Below, in pieces: positions 32,637 through 41,871 of a stretch of DNA of 64,000 nucleotides. Under the pieces are notes generated by a model. The model saw nothing but the letters and a program-made list of their open reading frames with translations. It made no database searches and had not been told where the DNA came from. The DNA lies in the NCBI RefSeq assembly GCF_001425005.1, contig NZ_LMDB01000012.1, positions 1 through 64,000 on the forward strand. Reading direction: 5' to 3'. Made by a program: the position numbers and the translations under genes. The first letter of the stretch is position 1, and each line of letters starts with the position of its first letter. Source of the DNA: Duganella sp. Root336D2 (GTDB lineage Bacteria; Pseudomonadota; Gammaproteobacteria; Burkholderiales; Burkholderiaceae_D).

Positions 32637-33974
32637 TCAGGCCGGCCGCACCCGCAGCAACGCCCGCTCCAAGCCATCACTCAAGCGCCCCACAATCTGT
32701 TGCAGGTCCGCCTCCGTCGCAATAAACGGAGGCGCCAGCAGCACATGATCTCCGCGCCTGCCATCGATGGTCCCACCCATCGGATACACCATCAAGCCGC
32801 ACTCCATGCAGGCATCCTTCACCGCCGCATGGAGCCGCAAGTCCGGGTCAAACGGCCGCTTGGCCTCCCTGTCCTGCACCAGCTCCAACGCCAGCAGCAT
32901 CCCGCGCCCCCGGATATCCCCCACATTCGGATGCATCGAAAATGCATCGCGCAGCATGCGCTTGAACGAAGCACCGCGCACGGTCACCGCCCCCAGCAGC
33001 GAATCGCGCCGGATCACCTTCTGCACCGCCAGCGCCGCCGCCGCCGCCACCGGATGCCCGACATAAGTATGCCCATGCTGGAACACCCCGCTGCCTGAGC
33101 GCAGCCGCTGCACGATATGGTCGCGTGCAAGCACCGCGCCGATCGGCTGGTAGCCCGCACCCAGTCCCTTGCCCAGCGCAACGATATCGGGCACCACGCC
33201 TTCCTGCTCGATCGCATACAGCGTCCCGGTACGCCCCATGCCGCACATCACCTCATCGGCGATCATCAAAATGCCATACTTGTCGCACAGCGAACGCACG
33301 CCCTTGAAATAGCCCGGCGTCGGCGGTACCGCGCCGCTGGTGGCGCCCACCACCGTCTCGGCGCAGAAGCCGATCACATGCTGCGGCCCCAGGTCGAGGA
33401 TCCTGGCCTCCAGTTCCTGCAACAGGTTGGCCGTGTATTCGTGGACATCCTGCCCGGCGCGCCGCTCGCGGTATTCGAAGCAGGGCGACACGCGCGCCAC
33501 GTCCATCAGCAGAGGCTCGAAATGGCGCCGGCGATACTCGTTGCCGCCCAGGGCCAGCGCGCCTAGCGTGTTGCCGTGATAACTCTGGCGCCGCGCGATG
33601 AAAACGCGCCGCTCTGTTTCGCCATGCTCGACGAAATACTGGCGCGCCAGTTTCAGCGCGGCCTCGATGGCTTCCGACCCGCCCGATACCAGGTAGGCAT
33701 AATTCAAATCGCCCGGCGCATCCTGTGCCAGCCGCTCACCCAACTCTTCGGCCGCCTCGGTAGTAAAAAAGGAGGTATGCGCGTAAGCCGCCACCTTGAG
33801 CTGCGACTGCATCGCCGCCAGCACATCCGGATGGCTATGCCCCAGCGAGGACACCGCAGCGCCGCCGCTGGCATCGATATAGGTTTTGCCATCGCTGTCG
33901 CGCACTTGCATGCCGAAAGCGGCGGCGGCGACGGGTGGGGTGCGGCGCAGGTCACGGTGGATCAGGTGGGTCAT
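32637..33974 (-). CDS. Class III PLP-dependent aminotransferase
   Basis: A 445-aa omega-aminotransferase family protein. The PLP-binding lysine is in IVALGKGLGAGYQPIGAV (about residue 268), with the aspartate in MIADEVMCGMGRTG upstream and the N-terminal DASGGAAVSSLGHSHPDVL block. Typical reactions move an amino group from an omega-amine or diamine to pyruvate or oxoglutarate. Function is near certain at the family level; the donor is not identifiable. Divergent from the CMD-family gene and convergent with the FAH-family gene. Confidence 0.92.
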   Translation of the reverse strand: MTHLIHRDLRRTPPVAAAAFGMQVRDSDGKTYIDASGGAAVSSLGHSHPDVLAAMQSQLKVAAYAHTSFFTTEAAEELGERLAQDAPGDLNYAYLVSGGSEAIEAALKLARQYFVEHGETERRVFIARRQSYHGNTLGALALGGNEYRRRHFEPLLMDVARVSPCFEYRERRAGQDVHEYTANLLQELEARILDLGPQHVIGFCAETVVGATSGAVPPTPGYFKGVRSLCDKYGILMIADEVMCGMGRTGTLYAIEQEGVVPDIVALGKGLGAGYQPIGAVLARDHIVQRLRSGSGVFQHGHTYVGHPVAAAAALAVQKVIRRDSLLGAVTVRGASFKRMLRDAFSMHPNVGDIRGRGMLLALELVQDREAKRPFDPDLRLHAAVKDACMECGLMVYPMGGTIDGRRGDHVLLAPPFIATEADLQQIVGRLSDGLERALLRVRPA

Positions 33975-34070
33975 GGCAGCTCCTTGCTTGGTTGGTCGTG
34001 CAAGGACATTAGCGCGCGTGCGGCGGCGGCGTTTTGATTTTTCTCCTGTCCTGTGCGACCATTTGCCGCT

Positions 34071-34625
34071 ATGAGCGAACGACTAGGACCTATTTCCCCT
34101 TCCGATATGACAGCCGAGCAGCGCGCCGCCGCACAGGCAGTCATCGATGGACCGCGCGGCGCGTTGTACGGCCCTTTCGTGCCTTTGCTGCACAGCCCTG
34201 AACTGATGGCCTGTACCCAGCGGCTGGGCGAATACCTGCGCTACCGCAGTGCGATCGGAACGCGGCTGACCGAACTGGCCATCCTGGTCACGTCGCGGCA
34301 GTGGAACCAGCAAGTTGAATGGGCAATCCATGCGCCCATCGCGGCGCAGGAAGGAATCCCGCAGCCTGTCATCGACGCCATCGCAGCCCGCCAGGCGCCG
34401 CGGGATCTGAAGCCGGACGAGCAGGCCGTCTACGATTTCTGCCACGAACTGCACACCACAAAACAAGTGAGCGACGCCACCTGGGCGGCGGCCATGCTGC
34501 AATTCGGCGAAAAGGGCGTGACCGACCTGATGGGCATCAACGGCTATTACACTTTGCTGGCCATGGTCATGAATGGCGCTCGCTCGGCAGTACCGCCCAC
34601 AACCGCAACTCCCCTCACTGAATAA
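34071..34625 (+). CDS. Carboxymuconolactone decarboxylase family protein without CxxC
   Basis: A 184-aa CMD-family protein from the ATG at 34071 (MSERLGPISPSDM). The core is LTELAILVTSRQWNQQVEWAIHAPIAAQ, where the AhpD CxxC is replaced by WNQQVEW, so a redox role is unlikely. RDLKPDEQAVYDFCHELHTT follows. Homologues annotate as gamma-carboxymuconolactone decarboxylase, but many such singletons are of unknown function. It lies 80 bases upstream of the paoA-like gene and may be part of that operon. Confidence 0.85.
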   Translation: MSERLGPISPSDMTAEQRAAAQAVIDGPRGALYGPFVPLLHSPELMACTQRLGEYLRYRSAIGTRLTELAILVTSRQWNQQVEWAIHAPIAAQEGIPQPVIDAIAARQAPRDLKPDEQAVYDFCHELHTTKQVSDATWAAAMLQFGEKGVTDLMGINGYYTLLAMVMNGARSAVPPTTATPLTE

Positions 34626-34705
34626 CGTTTGTGTGCGCGGGCTAACGGAAGCCCGGCGCGCGACGCGGCACCATCGATAGCGCTGCTTTTTCCGGGGAGC
34701 GAACG

Positions 34706-35296
34706 ATGCCTGACCGCAGAAGTTTCCTGCAATCCGCGCTGGCTGTTGTCGGCGCCACCCAAGTGCCAAACGCTGACAGCGCCCTTGCGCCCGCTGCACC
34801 GGCGGCTCCCGCCGCACCAGCGCGGCCCGTACACCTGAACATCAATGGCCGCGATTACAGCCTGTCGCTGGAACCGCGCGTAACGCTGCTCGATGCCCTG
34901 CGCGAGCATATCGGCCTGGCCGGAACCAAGAAGGGCTGCGACCGCGGCCAGTGCGGCGCCTGCACCGTGCTGGTGGATGGACGCCGCATCAACGCTTGCC
35001 TGACATTGGCGATCATGCACGAGGGCCAGCGCGTCACCACTATCGAAGGGCTGGCCCAGGGCGACACGCTGTCGCCGCTGCAGCAAGCCTTCCTCGAGCA
35101 CGACGCTTTCCAGTGCGGCTACTGTACGCCGGGGCAGATTTGCTCGGCGACGGCGCTGCTGGAGGAGGTGCGTGCCGACGGCGCCGGCTTCACCGACGAC
35201 GAAATCCGCGAGCGCATGAGCGGCAATATCTGCCGCTGCGGCGCCTATCCCAATATCGTCGCCGCCATCCGCGAAGTGGCGCTGCGGCGCAGCTAA
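34706..35296 (+). CDS. paoA: Iron-sulfur subunit of a periplasmic aldehyde oxidoreductase
   Basis: A 196-aa [2Fe-2S] subunit of a xanthine-oxidase-family enzyme. The N-terminus MPDRRSFLQSALAVVGAT is a Tat-type signal. The plant-type cluster residues are GCDRGQCGACTVLVDG with a following C, and the second cluster motif is CGYCTPGQ followed by NICRCGAY. The order PaoA-PaoB-PaoC and the Tat signal match the E. coli PaoABC aldehyde oxidoreductase rather than a cytosolic xanthine dehydrogenase. The ATG has GGGGAGCG upstream. Gene names assigned by homology. Confidence 0.9.
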   Translation: MPDRRSFLQSALAVVGATQVPNADSALAPAAPAAPAAPARPVHLNINGRDYSLSLEPRVTLLDALREHIGLAGTKKGCDRGQCGACTVLVDGRRINACLTLAIMHEGQRVTTIEGLAQGDTLSPLQQAFLEHDAFQCGYCTPGQICSATALLEEVRADGAGFTDDEIRERMSGNICRCGAYPNIVAAIREVALRRS

Positions 35297-35307
35297 GCGA
35301 GCGCGCC

Positions 35308-36294
35308 ATGCAATCCATCTATTACGAACGTGCCAGCGATGCGGCCGATGCCTTGCGCCTTGCGCAACAGGGCGGCGCGCGCTTCATCGGCGGCGGCACC
35401 AACCTGCTGGACTTGATGAAAGGCGACGTCGAGCATCCGTTGCGGCTGGTCGACATCACTCACGCGGGCCTTGACCGGATCGAAGAATTGCCCGGCGGCG
35501 GCCTGCGTATCGGCGCTGGCGTGCGCAACGCCGATGCCGCGCGACATGGGCTGGTACGCGAGCGCTATCCCTTGCTGGCGCAAGCCATGCTGTCAGGCGC
35601 CTCGGCGCAGTTGCGCAATATGGCGACCATGGGCGGCAACCTGATGCAGCGCACGCGCTGTCCTTATTTCACCGATACGGCCTTCAGTCATTGCAACAAA
35701 CGCCAGCCCGGCTCCGGCTGCGATGCGCGCGAGGGAATCCAGCGCATGCATGCGATCCTCGGCGCCAGCCCGGCCTGTGTGGCTGTCAATCCCTCCGACA
35801 TGAGCGTTGCGCTGGCGGCGCTGGACGCTGTGGTGCTGTTGCGCGGCCCGCAAGGAAATCGCGAAGTTGCGCTGGGCGACTTCCATCGGCTGCCGGGCGA
35901 TACGCCGCAGCGCGACACGGTGTTGCAGCCCGGTGAACTGATCATCGCCATTGACCTGCCGCCATCGCGCATGGCGCGTCACAGCCATTACCTCAAGCTG
36001 CGCGATCGCGCCAGCTATGCCTTTGCTCTGGTGTCGGTGGCGGCAGCACTGGAGATGGATGGCGGCACCGTGCGCGAAGCGCGCCTTGCGCTGGGCGGCG
36101 TGGCGCACAAGCCATGGCGCCGCCCGGAGGCCGAGGCTCTACTGAAAGGCCGGCCGCTCGATGACGCGCAATGCCGCGCCGCCGCCCAGCAGCTTTTGGA
36201 AGGTGCGCAGCCGTTGGAAGGAAACCGCTTCAAAGTCGATCTCGCGCAGCGCGCAATCATGCGTGCCCTGCGCATAGCCGGGGAGGGCGCATGA
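35308..36294 (+). CDS. paoB: FAD and [4Fe-4S]-binding subunit of the aldehyde oxidoreductase
   Basis: A 328-aa flavin subunit. The FAD pyrophosphate loop is RFIGGGTNLLDLMKGD (about 26-40) and LRNMATMGGNLMQRT (about 102-116). C118, C129 and C138 in RCPYFTDTAFSHCNKRQPGSGC provide the extra cysteines that mark PaoB-type subunits carrying a [4Fe-4S] cluster, absent from xanthine dehydrogenases. It begins 11 bases after paoA and overlaps paoC by 4 bases (ATGA). Confidence 0.9.
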   Translation: MQSIYYERASDAADALRLAQQGGARFIGGGTNLLDLMKGDVEHPLRLVDITHAGLDRIEELPGGGLRIGAGVRNADAARHGLVRERYPLLAQAMLSGASAQLRNMATMGGNLMQRTRCPYFTDTAFSHCNKRQPGSGCDAREGIQRMHAILGASPACVAVNPSDMSVALAALDAVVLLRGPQGNREVALGDFHRLPGDTPQRDTVLQPGELIIAIDLPPSRMARHSHYLKLRDRASYAFALVSVAAALEMDGGTVREARLALGGVAHKPWRRPEAEALLKGRPLDDAQCRAAAQQLLEGAQPLEGNRFKVDLAQRAIMRALRIAGEGA

Positions 36295-38501
36295 AACAGG
36301 TTGGACAAGCAATTCCCCGCACCGACGGCCGCCTGAAAGTCACCGGTGCCGCCACGTTCGCCGCCGAGCATCCCTTGCCGCGTATGGCGCACGCCGTGCT
36401 GGTGCTCAGTACGATCGCCAAGGGACGTATCAGCGTGATCGATACGGTGCGCGCCGGCAGCATGCGCGGTGTGTTGGCAGTCATGACGCACAGGAACGCC
36501 CCGCGACTGCCGCGCGAGAAGCCGGGTGGCGAGGAGCAGAAGCCGCCGCCGCCGAAACTGAACCTGCTGCAGGATGACGAAATCAAATACAACGGCCAGC
36601 CGATTGCGGTCGTGGTAGCCGAAACACTGGAGCAAGCGCAGGACGCGGCGCGCGCACTCAAGGTGCGTTATGCACCGCAGCCGGCGCTCCTGGATATCCA
36701 GGCTGCGAAAGGAAAGCTGCGCAAGCCGAAGGAGCAACCAGACCGCCCCATGCAGACGCAGCGCGGCAATGTGCAGGCGAACCTGTCGCAAGCAGCCCAG
36801 CGCATCGACGTTTTGTACACCACGCCAGTCGAGAACCATAACCCGATGGAGCCGCATGCCACCATCGCTGCCTGGGACGGCGACCGCCTCACGCTGTACG
36901 ACGCCACGCAGTATGTCACCGGCGTGAAAAAGAACTGCGCCCGTGCGCTCGGCATCCCGCCGGAAAAGGTGAGGGTGGTGTCGCCCTATGTCGGCGGCGG
37001 CTTTGGCTGCAAGGGCAATATGTGGTCGCACGTGGTGCTGGCCGCCATGGCTGCGCGCATGGCAGGTCGCCCGGTCAAGCTGGCGCTCGAGCGGCCGCAG
37101 ATGTTTGCACCGGTCGGCGCGCGGCCGATGACGGAGCAGCGCTTCCGCCTTGGCGCCAGCGCCGATGGCCGGCTGCTGGCGGTGGCGCATGACACCATTT
37201 CGCATACTTCCGTGCAGGACGATTTCACCGAGCCATGCAGTTCGCCGACCCGCATCTTGTACGCCAGCGACAGCCTGCAGACCACGCAGCAACTGGCCAC
37301 GCTGAACGTCGGCGTTCCGACCTATATGCGCGCACCGGGAGAGGCAACGGGCAGCTTTGCCCTCGAATGCGCCATCGATGAAATGGCATATGCACTCGAC
37401 ATGGACCCGGTTGCCCTGCGGCTGCGCAACTACGCCGAGCAGGATCCTGAGAAGAACATCCCCTTTTCGGCCAAGCAGCTGCGCGAGTGCTACAAGGTGG
37501 CGGCGGAACGCTTCGGCTGGGCCAGGCGCACTTCAACGCCGCGCTCGATGAAGGCCGGCCGCACGCTGGTTGGCTGGGGCATGGCCACCGCCACCTACCC
37601 GGCCAACCGCATGCCGGCGAAAGCCTGGGCCAGCATCGCGCCCGACGGCACGGCGCAGGTGCGCTGCGGCTCGCAGGATATCGGCACCGGTACCTACACC
37701 ATCATGACCCAGGTGGCGGCGGACGCGCTCGGCCTGCCGCTGGAGAAAGTACACTTTGAGCTGGGTGATACGGAGATGCCCGAAGCGCCCGTATCGGGCG
37801 GTTCGATGACCGCTGCCAGCGTGGGGCCGGCTGTCCACCGCGCCTGTACAGCTGCACGCGAAAAACTGGTGGCGATGGCGGTGGCCGACCAGGCTTCGCC
37901 CCTGCACGGCTTCAATGCTGCGGAAGTGGAAGCGGCAGGTGGCTGGCTGCGCCTGCGAGCCACGCCGGAACGCGGCGAGCCGGTAGCGGCAGTCATTGCG
38001 CGTAATGGCGGGCAGGCCATAACCGGCGACGCCGAAGCCAAGCCGGGCGAGGAGAAGAAGCAGTACTCCATGCACTCCTTCGGCGCGGTCTTCGTGGAGG
38101 TCAATGTGGACCCAGACCTTGGCACGGTGCGGGTGCCGCGCATCGTGGCCTGCTATGACGTGGGCACGGTACTGAATGCGAAAACCGCGCGCAGCCAGTT
38201 CATCGGCGGCATTGTATGGGGGCTGGGCATGGCCCTGATGGAAAAGACCGAAATGGATTGGCGCTATGGCCGAGCCACCAACGCCAACCTGGCCGACTAC
38301 CACGTGCCGGTGAACGCGGACATTGGCGACATCGACGTGGTGGCGTTGCCTGGCAATGACACCCATTTCAACGAACTGGGTGCGCGCGGCATCGGTGAAA
38401 TCGGCATCGTTGGCGTGGCCGCTGCCGTAGCGAATGCGGTCTACCACGCCACCGGCAAGCGCCTGCGCGACCTGCCGCTTACCCTCGACAAGCTAGTTTG
38501 A
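36291..38501 (+). CDS. paoC: Molybdopterin-binding catalytic subunit of the aldehyde oxidoreductase
   Basis: A 736-aa molybdenum subunit starting at ATG 36291 inside the paoB stop. Molybdopterin-binding blocks are PYVGGGFGCKGNMWSH, YMRAPGEATGSFALECA, GSQDIGTGTYTIMTQV and the catalytic-glutamate loop GARGIGEIGIVGVAAAVANA near the end. It should use the MCD form of Moco in the periplasm. The maturation factor PaoD (XdhC-like) does not follow: the next gene is unrelated and on the other strand, so it must be elsewhere. It overlaps that gene by 9 bases. Confidence 0.92.
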   Translation: MKQVGQAIPRTDGRLKVTGAATFAAEHPLPRMAHAVLVLSTIAKGRISVIDTVRAGSMRGVLAVMTHRNAPRLPREKPGGEEQKPPPPKLNLLQDDEIKYNGQPIAVVVAETLEQAQDAARALKVRYAPQPALLDIQAAKGKLRKPKEQPDRPMQTQRGNVQANLSQAAQRIDVLYTTPVENHNPMEPHATIAAWDGDRLTLYDATQYVTGVKKNCARALGIPPEKVRVVSPYVGGGFGCKGNMWSHVVLAAMAARMAGRPVKLALERPQMFAPVGARPMTEQRFRLGASADGRLLAVAHDTISHTSVQDDFTEPCSSPTRILYASDSLQTTQQLATLNVGVPTYMRAPGEATGSFALECAIDEMAYALDMDPVALRLRNYAEQDPEKNIPFSAKQLRECYKVAAERFGWARRTSTPRSMKAGRTLVGWGMATATYPANRMPAKAWASIAPDGTAQVRCGSQDIGTGTYTIMTQVAADALGLPLEKVHFELGDTEMPEAPVSGGSMTAASVGPAVHRACTAAREKLVAMAVADQASPLHGFNAAEVEAAGGWLRLRATPERGEPVAAVIARNGGQAITGDAEAKPGEEKKQYSMHSFGAVFVEVNVDPDLGTVRVPRIVACYDVGTVLNAKTARSQFIGGIVWGLGMALMEKTEMDWRYGRATNANLADYHVPVNADIGDIDVVALPGNDTHFNELGARGIGEIGIVGVAAAVANAVYHATGKRLRDLPLTLDKLV

Positions 38502-39059
38502 GACTTTGTTGTAGGCGACCTTGCAGCTCGGGCATTGCCAGGCTGGCGCGTAATCGTCGGCTTTGCGTGTGTACCGGCACTTGGGACATGTCGACACGCG
38601 CGGCAGGTCTTCGAGCCGCGTGTTCGGTGCCGGTTTCGCGTTGGCATTCGCTCGTTGTGATGTTCGTTGCGAAGCGTTCCTGTAATCGTCCATCGCCCAG
38701 CGCCTGGCGAACCAGCGCAGCGTGTGGGGGAGCAGGGCCATGGCGCATAGCAGTGCAGCTTTCCAGCCCGAGCCCTCGCCTTTATCCAGCAAGGTGAGCA
38801 GCGTGATAAAGCTGATGACGTATGCCCAGGTCCGCAGCACCTGGCCGATGTCGATCGGGTAATCCATGATCACCTGGTAACTTGTGCCGGACGAGAAGAA
38901 TCCGTTTTCTTCGCCCGCATACCTGACGCGCATGCTGGCTGTGGGGATGATTGGCAGGTAAGCGAAAATGACCCATTTGGTCGTGATGAACGATCCATCC
39001 GGTTCGAAACCCGCTTGACCGTAGAAAGTAGTGCCGATGCCGTTGATCGATGTTGCCAT
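38493..39059 (-). CDS. Membrane protein with a C-terminal zinc ribbon, unknown function
   Basis: A 188-aa protein from the ATG at 39059 (MATSINGIGTTFYGQAGFEP). The N-terminal part is a soluble beta-rich domain with GTTFYGQ and FAYLPIIPTASMRVRYAGEE. Two hydrophobic helices follow (about 84-104 and 112-130). The end is a zinc-ribbon-like CPKCRYTRKADDYAPAWQCP...CK. The family is not recognised by me. Similar architectures occur in predicted sensor or trafficking proteins, but nothing here fixes a role. Confidence 0.7.
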   Translation of the reverse strand: MATSINGIGTTFYGQAGFEPDGSFITTKWVIFAYLPIIPTASMRVRYAGEENGFFSSGTSYQVIMDYPIDIGQVLRTWAYVISFITLLTLLDKGEGSGWKAALLCAMALLPHTLRWFARRWAMDDYRNASQRTSQRANANAKPAPNTRLEDLPRVSTCPKCRYTRKADDYAPAWQCPSCKVAYNKVSN

Positions 39060-39223
39060 AATGAAGATTGTGTAGCTAAAAAGATAATCAGTGATTATCA
39101 CATGTGAAGTCAGGTCTTAAAATGTAATTGAGCAAGAAAACGGGAAATGATGCGGAAATCGCCACAATCATGCGATCTGAGCGGCCCGCCAAGCTCCATC
39201 GAACGGTCGTTCCGTAAAATAAT

Positions 39224-39282
39224 TTGCACACTAACGATTAGTGCGCTATATTTCAGTCCATGCGCTGAGCGCGCTAATCATT
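39224..39282 (+). promoter_or_regulatory. Promoter and MarR-type operator before the secreted hydrolase
   Basis: A sigma70-like promoter has TTGCAC (39224-39229), a 17-bp spacer and TATATT (39247-39252). The palindrome ACTAACGATTAGT (39230-39242) fills most of the spacer, and a related half-palindrome CTAATCATTAA (39274-39284) lies downstream. Binding by a MarR-type dimer would block RNA polymerase. The MarR gene two positions downstream in the same operon is the obvious candidate (inferred). Confidence 0.65.
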
Positions 39283-39309
39283 AATACACTAAACATAAGG
39301 AGCTTTGCC

Positions 39310-40065
39310 ATGAAATCGTCCATCAAATCCGCCCTGATCGCTGCTTCCCTGGTTGCCGGCGCCGCCCTGGTTCCTGCCCACGCTGCCGAAGACACCACTG
39401 TCGTGCTGGTGCATGGCGCCTTCGCCGACGGTTCCGCCTGGAACAAGGTGATCCCGATCCTGCAGAAGCAAGGTGTGAAAGTGGTGTCGGTGCAGAACCC
39501 GCTGACTTCCCTGGCGGACGACGTAGCCTTTGCCCAGCGCGTGATCGATGCGCAAAGCGGCAAGGTGGTGCTGGTGGGGCACTCCTGGGGCGGTGCCGTG
39601 ATCACCCAGGCTGGCGCCAGCGACAAGGTGAAATCGCTGGTCTACGTCGCGGCTTTCGCGCCGTCGGAAGGCGAAGTGGTTGGTGAACTGGGTAAGGACT
39701 TCCCGCTGCCACCGGGAATCGCGACCCTGAAGCCTGACAGCAACGGTTTTATCTACTTGTCCGCAGAATCGATGGCGGTCAACTTTGCGCAAGACCTGAC
39801 GCCTGCCGAACACCGTCTGATGACCGTCACCCAGGGCCCGATCAAGGCCAGCGCCTTTGGCGACAAGGTCGACGTGGCGGCGTGGAAGACCAAACCAAGC
39901 TACTACATCGTCGCCTCCAAGGACCGCATGATCGATCCAGGCCTGCAGAAATCCTTCGCTGCGAAGATCAATGCGACCACCACCACGCTGCCCACCAGCC
40001 ACGTGCCGATGGCATCGCAACCGGAAGCTGTGGCCAAGGTGATCCTGGCTGCGGTCAAACGCTAA
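39310..40065 (+). CDS. Secreted alpha/beta hydrolase (MarR-linked)
   Basis: A 251-aa hydrolase with a signal peptide (residues 1-25, ending VPAHAAED). The fold shows VVLVHGAFADGSAWNKV, the nucleophile elbow LVGHSWGGAVI (Ser about 101) and a late Asp/His pair in SKDRMIDPGLQ and TSHVPM. It resembles pyrethroid/salicylate-esterase-like (RsbQ/MhpC-type) hydrolases often found with MarR regulators. It starts behind AAGGAGCTTTGCC. The substrate is unknown; regulation probably responds to a small phenolic or xenobiotic. Confidence 0.9.
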   Translation: MKSSIKSALIAASLVAGAALVPAHAAEDTTVVLVHGAFADGSAWNKVIPILQKQGVKVVSVQNPLTSLADDVAFAQRVIDAQSGKVVLVGHSWGGAVITQAGASDKVKSLVYVAAFAPSEGEVVGELGKDFPLPPGIATLKPDSNGFIYLSAESMAVNFAQDLTPAEHRLMTVTQGPIKASAFGDKVDVAAWKTKPSYYIVASKDRMIDPGLQKSFAAKINATTTTLPTSHVPMASQPEAVAKVILAAVKR

Positions 40066-40098
40066 TCCACCAAAGGGGGCTGTGCTACAGTACGCGCC

Positions 40099-40545
40099 AT
40101 GGAAAAACGCACGCCCCCTACGCTGGACCAGCACCTCTGCTTCAAGCTGTATTCGACTTCGCTGAAGATGACGCAGCTTTACAAGCCCATCCTGGCCCCG
40201 CTCAACCTGACCTATCCCCAGTATCTGGTAATGGTTGTGTTGTGGGAGGAAGAGGGCTTGGGCATCAAGGGGCTGGCCGAGCGTTTGCGGCAGGATCCGG
40301 GCTCGATCACGCCGCTGGTCAAACGATTGGAGACGGAAGGCTACCTGCTGCGCGACCGCGATCCGAATGATGAACGCAACCGCGTGCTGACGCTGACCGA
40401 TCAAGGCCGCAAGCTGCGTGCCGCGGGTTTGAAGGTGAGCCAGCAGATTGCCGAGGCTTGCGCCATCACGGCGGGCGACGTGGAACGGCTGGCGGCAGGC
40501 CTCGACAAATTGAGCAGCAACCTCGGCGCCAGGGATGGCGGCTGA
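40099..40545 (+). CDS. MarR-family transcriptional regulator
   Basis: A 148-aa MarR regulator with an N-terminal helix (DQHLCFKLYSTSLKMTQLYK), a winged HTH at about 46-110 (GIKGLAERLRQDPGSITPLV recognition region, then the wing RDRDPNDERNRVLTLT) and a C-terminal dimerisation helix. It is 33 bases downstream of the secreted hydrolase and likely represses that operon through the ACTAACGATTAGT operator. Many such regulators (OhrR/HosA-like) release DNA on phenolic acids or peroxides. Confidence 0.93.
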   Translation: MEKRTPPTLDQHLCFKLYSTSLKMTQLYKPILAPLNLTYPQYLVMVVLWEEEGLGIKGLAERLRQDPGSITPLVKRLETEGYLLRDRDPNDERNRVLTLTDQGRKLRAAGLKVSQQIAEACAITAGDVERLAAGLDKLSSNLGARDGG

Positions 40546-41100
40546 GTGATCGACCGTTTTCGCACCGACGTACTGGCCAACCGCAACAACCGCGCCATTC
40601 TCGAGCGATGGGCTGACCTGAATCTTCCTGACAGCTGGCTGGTGGCCGGCTGCTTGTTCCAGACGGTATGGAATCTTCAGTCCGGGCGCGCGCCCGAGGC
40701 CGATATCAAGGACTATGACCTGTTCTACTTCGATCCAGCCGATCTTAGCAAGAAAGGCGAGCAGGATGTACAGGCACGTGCCGACGAAATATTGTCCGAC
40801 CTGGGCGTTCCTATCGAAGTTGCAAACCAGGCCCGGGTTCATACATGGTACGAGTCCTACTTTGGCCATCCATACCCGCCGCTGCAAAGCGCGAGCGATG
40901 GGATCGACCGTTTCCTGATGCCGGCCACTTGCGTCGGCATTTGCCCGGAAGCGATTTACGCGCCAAACGGTCTCGAAATACTCTACGAGGGCGTACTGAG
41001 TTCTAACCCGTTGACGCCCTATCTCGACCTGTTCGAACAGAAAGCAGCATCGTATAGCGCACGCTGGCCATGGCTGCGCGTGGCCGGCAACCGGCCTTGA
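40546..41100 (+). CDS. Nucleotidyltransferase-family protein (NTP_transf_6/DUF925)
   Basis: A 184-aa protein with GTG start directly after the MarR stop (TGAGTG), so translational coupling is likely. The NTP_transf_6 pattern includes SWLVAGCLFQTVWNLQSGRAPEADIKDYDLFYFDP, where the DYD acidic pair would bind metal, and HTWYESYFGHPYPPLQSASDGIDRFL. The family is annotated as nucleotidyltransferase-like with no demonstrated substrate. No obvious link to the hydrolase beyond gene order. Confidence 0.82.
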   Translation: MIDRFRTDVLANRNNRAILERWADLNLPDSWLVAGCLFQTVWNLQSGRAPEADIKDYDLFYFDPADLSKKGEQDVQARADEILSDLGVPIEVANQARVHTWYESYFGHPYPPLQSASDGIDRFLMPATCVGICPEAIYAPNGLEILYEGVLSSNPLTPYLDLFEQKAASYSARWPWLRVAGNRP

Positions 41101-41202
41101 CGTTAATCCATTCCAGCATGTCTGCAACCGGGGTTCCAACGGTGGGAAGGCACGCGGCCAGCCCGGCGCACAAGGCCCGGCTGGCGCGTGTGGGATGCTG
41201 TT

Positions 41203-41871
41203 TTAGGCGAGCACTTTCTTCAGCCATGCCGAGATATGCGCAAGTTCTTCGGCGCAAGCCGAGTGCTGCATCGGGTAATCATGCCATTCGATCTGGTAGC
41301 CCAGCGTTGCCAGCAGGTCGCGCGATGCGACCGCGCGCTCGATCGGGATCACAGGGTCCATGCGGCCGTGCACCATGAAGATCGGCGTCTCCTGGTTGGC
41401 AGCCTGGCGTTCGGCGGCTACCTTGTCGGCCAGCGGCACATAGCCGGAGAGGCACATCAGGCCAGCCAGCTTTTGCGGATAGCGCAGGCCGGCCTGCAAT
41501 GTCATTGCACAGCCTTGCGAGAAGCCGCCCAGCACGATGCGGTTCGCCGGAATTCCGCGCGCGATTTCGCGTTCGATCAGCGCGTCGACCAGGATCTGCG
41601 ACTCGCGCAGGCCTTTTTCATCTTCCTGGCGACCCAGGTCGGTATGCACGATGTCGTACCACGAGCGCATGACGTAGCCGCCATTGATCGTCACCGGCAT
41701 CGTGTTCGCATGCGGGAAGATGAAGCGGATGCCCGGCAGGTCGCTCAGGTTCAGTTCATTGACGATCGGCGCCCAGCCTTCACCGCTGTCGCCCAGTCCG
41801 TGCATCCAGATCACGGAGACTCCAGGATTGGGCTTGCTGTCGATGACGATGGAATCCAGCAGGTGGGTCAT
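41203..41871 (-). CDS. Carboxylesterase / phospholipase-type alpha/beta hydrolase
   Basis: A 222-aa serine esterase from the ATG at 41871. The family signature is WMHGLGDSGEGWAPIVNELN and the elbow LGGFSQGCAMTLQAGL (Ser about 116), with an Asp in HGRMDPVIP and the His in WHDYPMQHSACAEE. Such esterases hydrolyse short-chain esters or lysophospholipids. The start overlaps the stop of mog (ATGA), making it the third gene of the darP-mog-esterase operon. Confidence 0.92.
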   Translation of the reverse strand: MTHLLDSIVIDSKPNPGVSVIWMHGLGDSGEGWAPIVNELNLSDLPGIRFIFPHANTMPVTINGGYVMRSWYDIVHTDLGRQEDEKGLRESQILVDALIEREIARGIPANRIVLGGFSQGCAMTLQAGLRYPQKLAGLMCLSGYVPLADKVAAERQAANQETPIFMVHGRMDPVIPIERAVASRDLLATLGYQIEWHDYPMQHSACAEELAHISAWLKKVLA

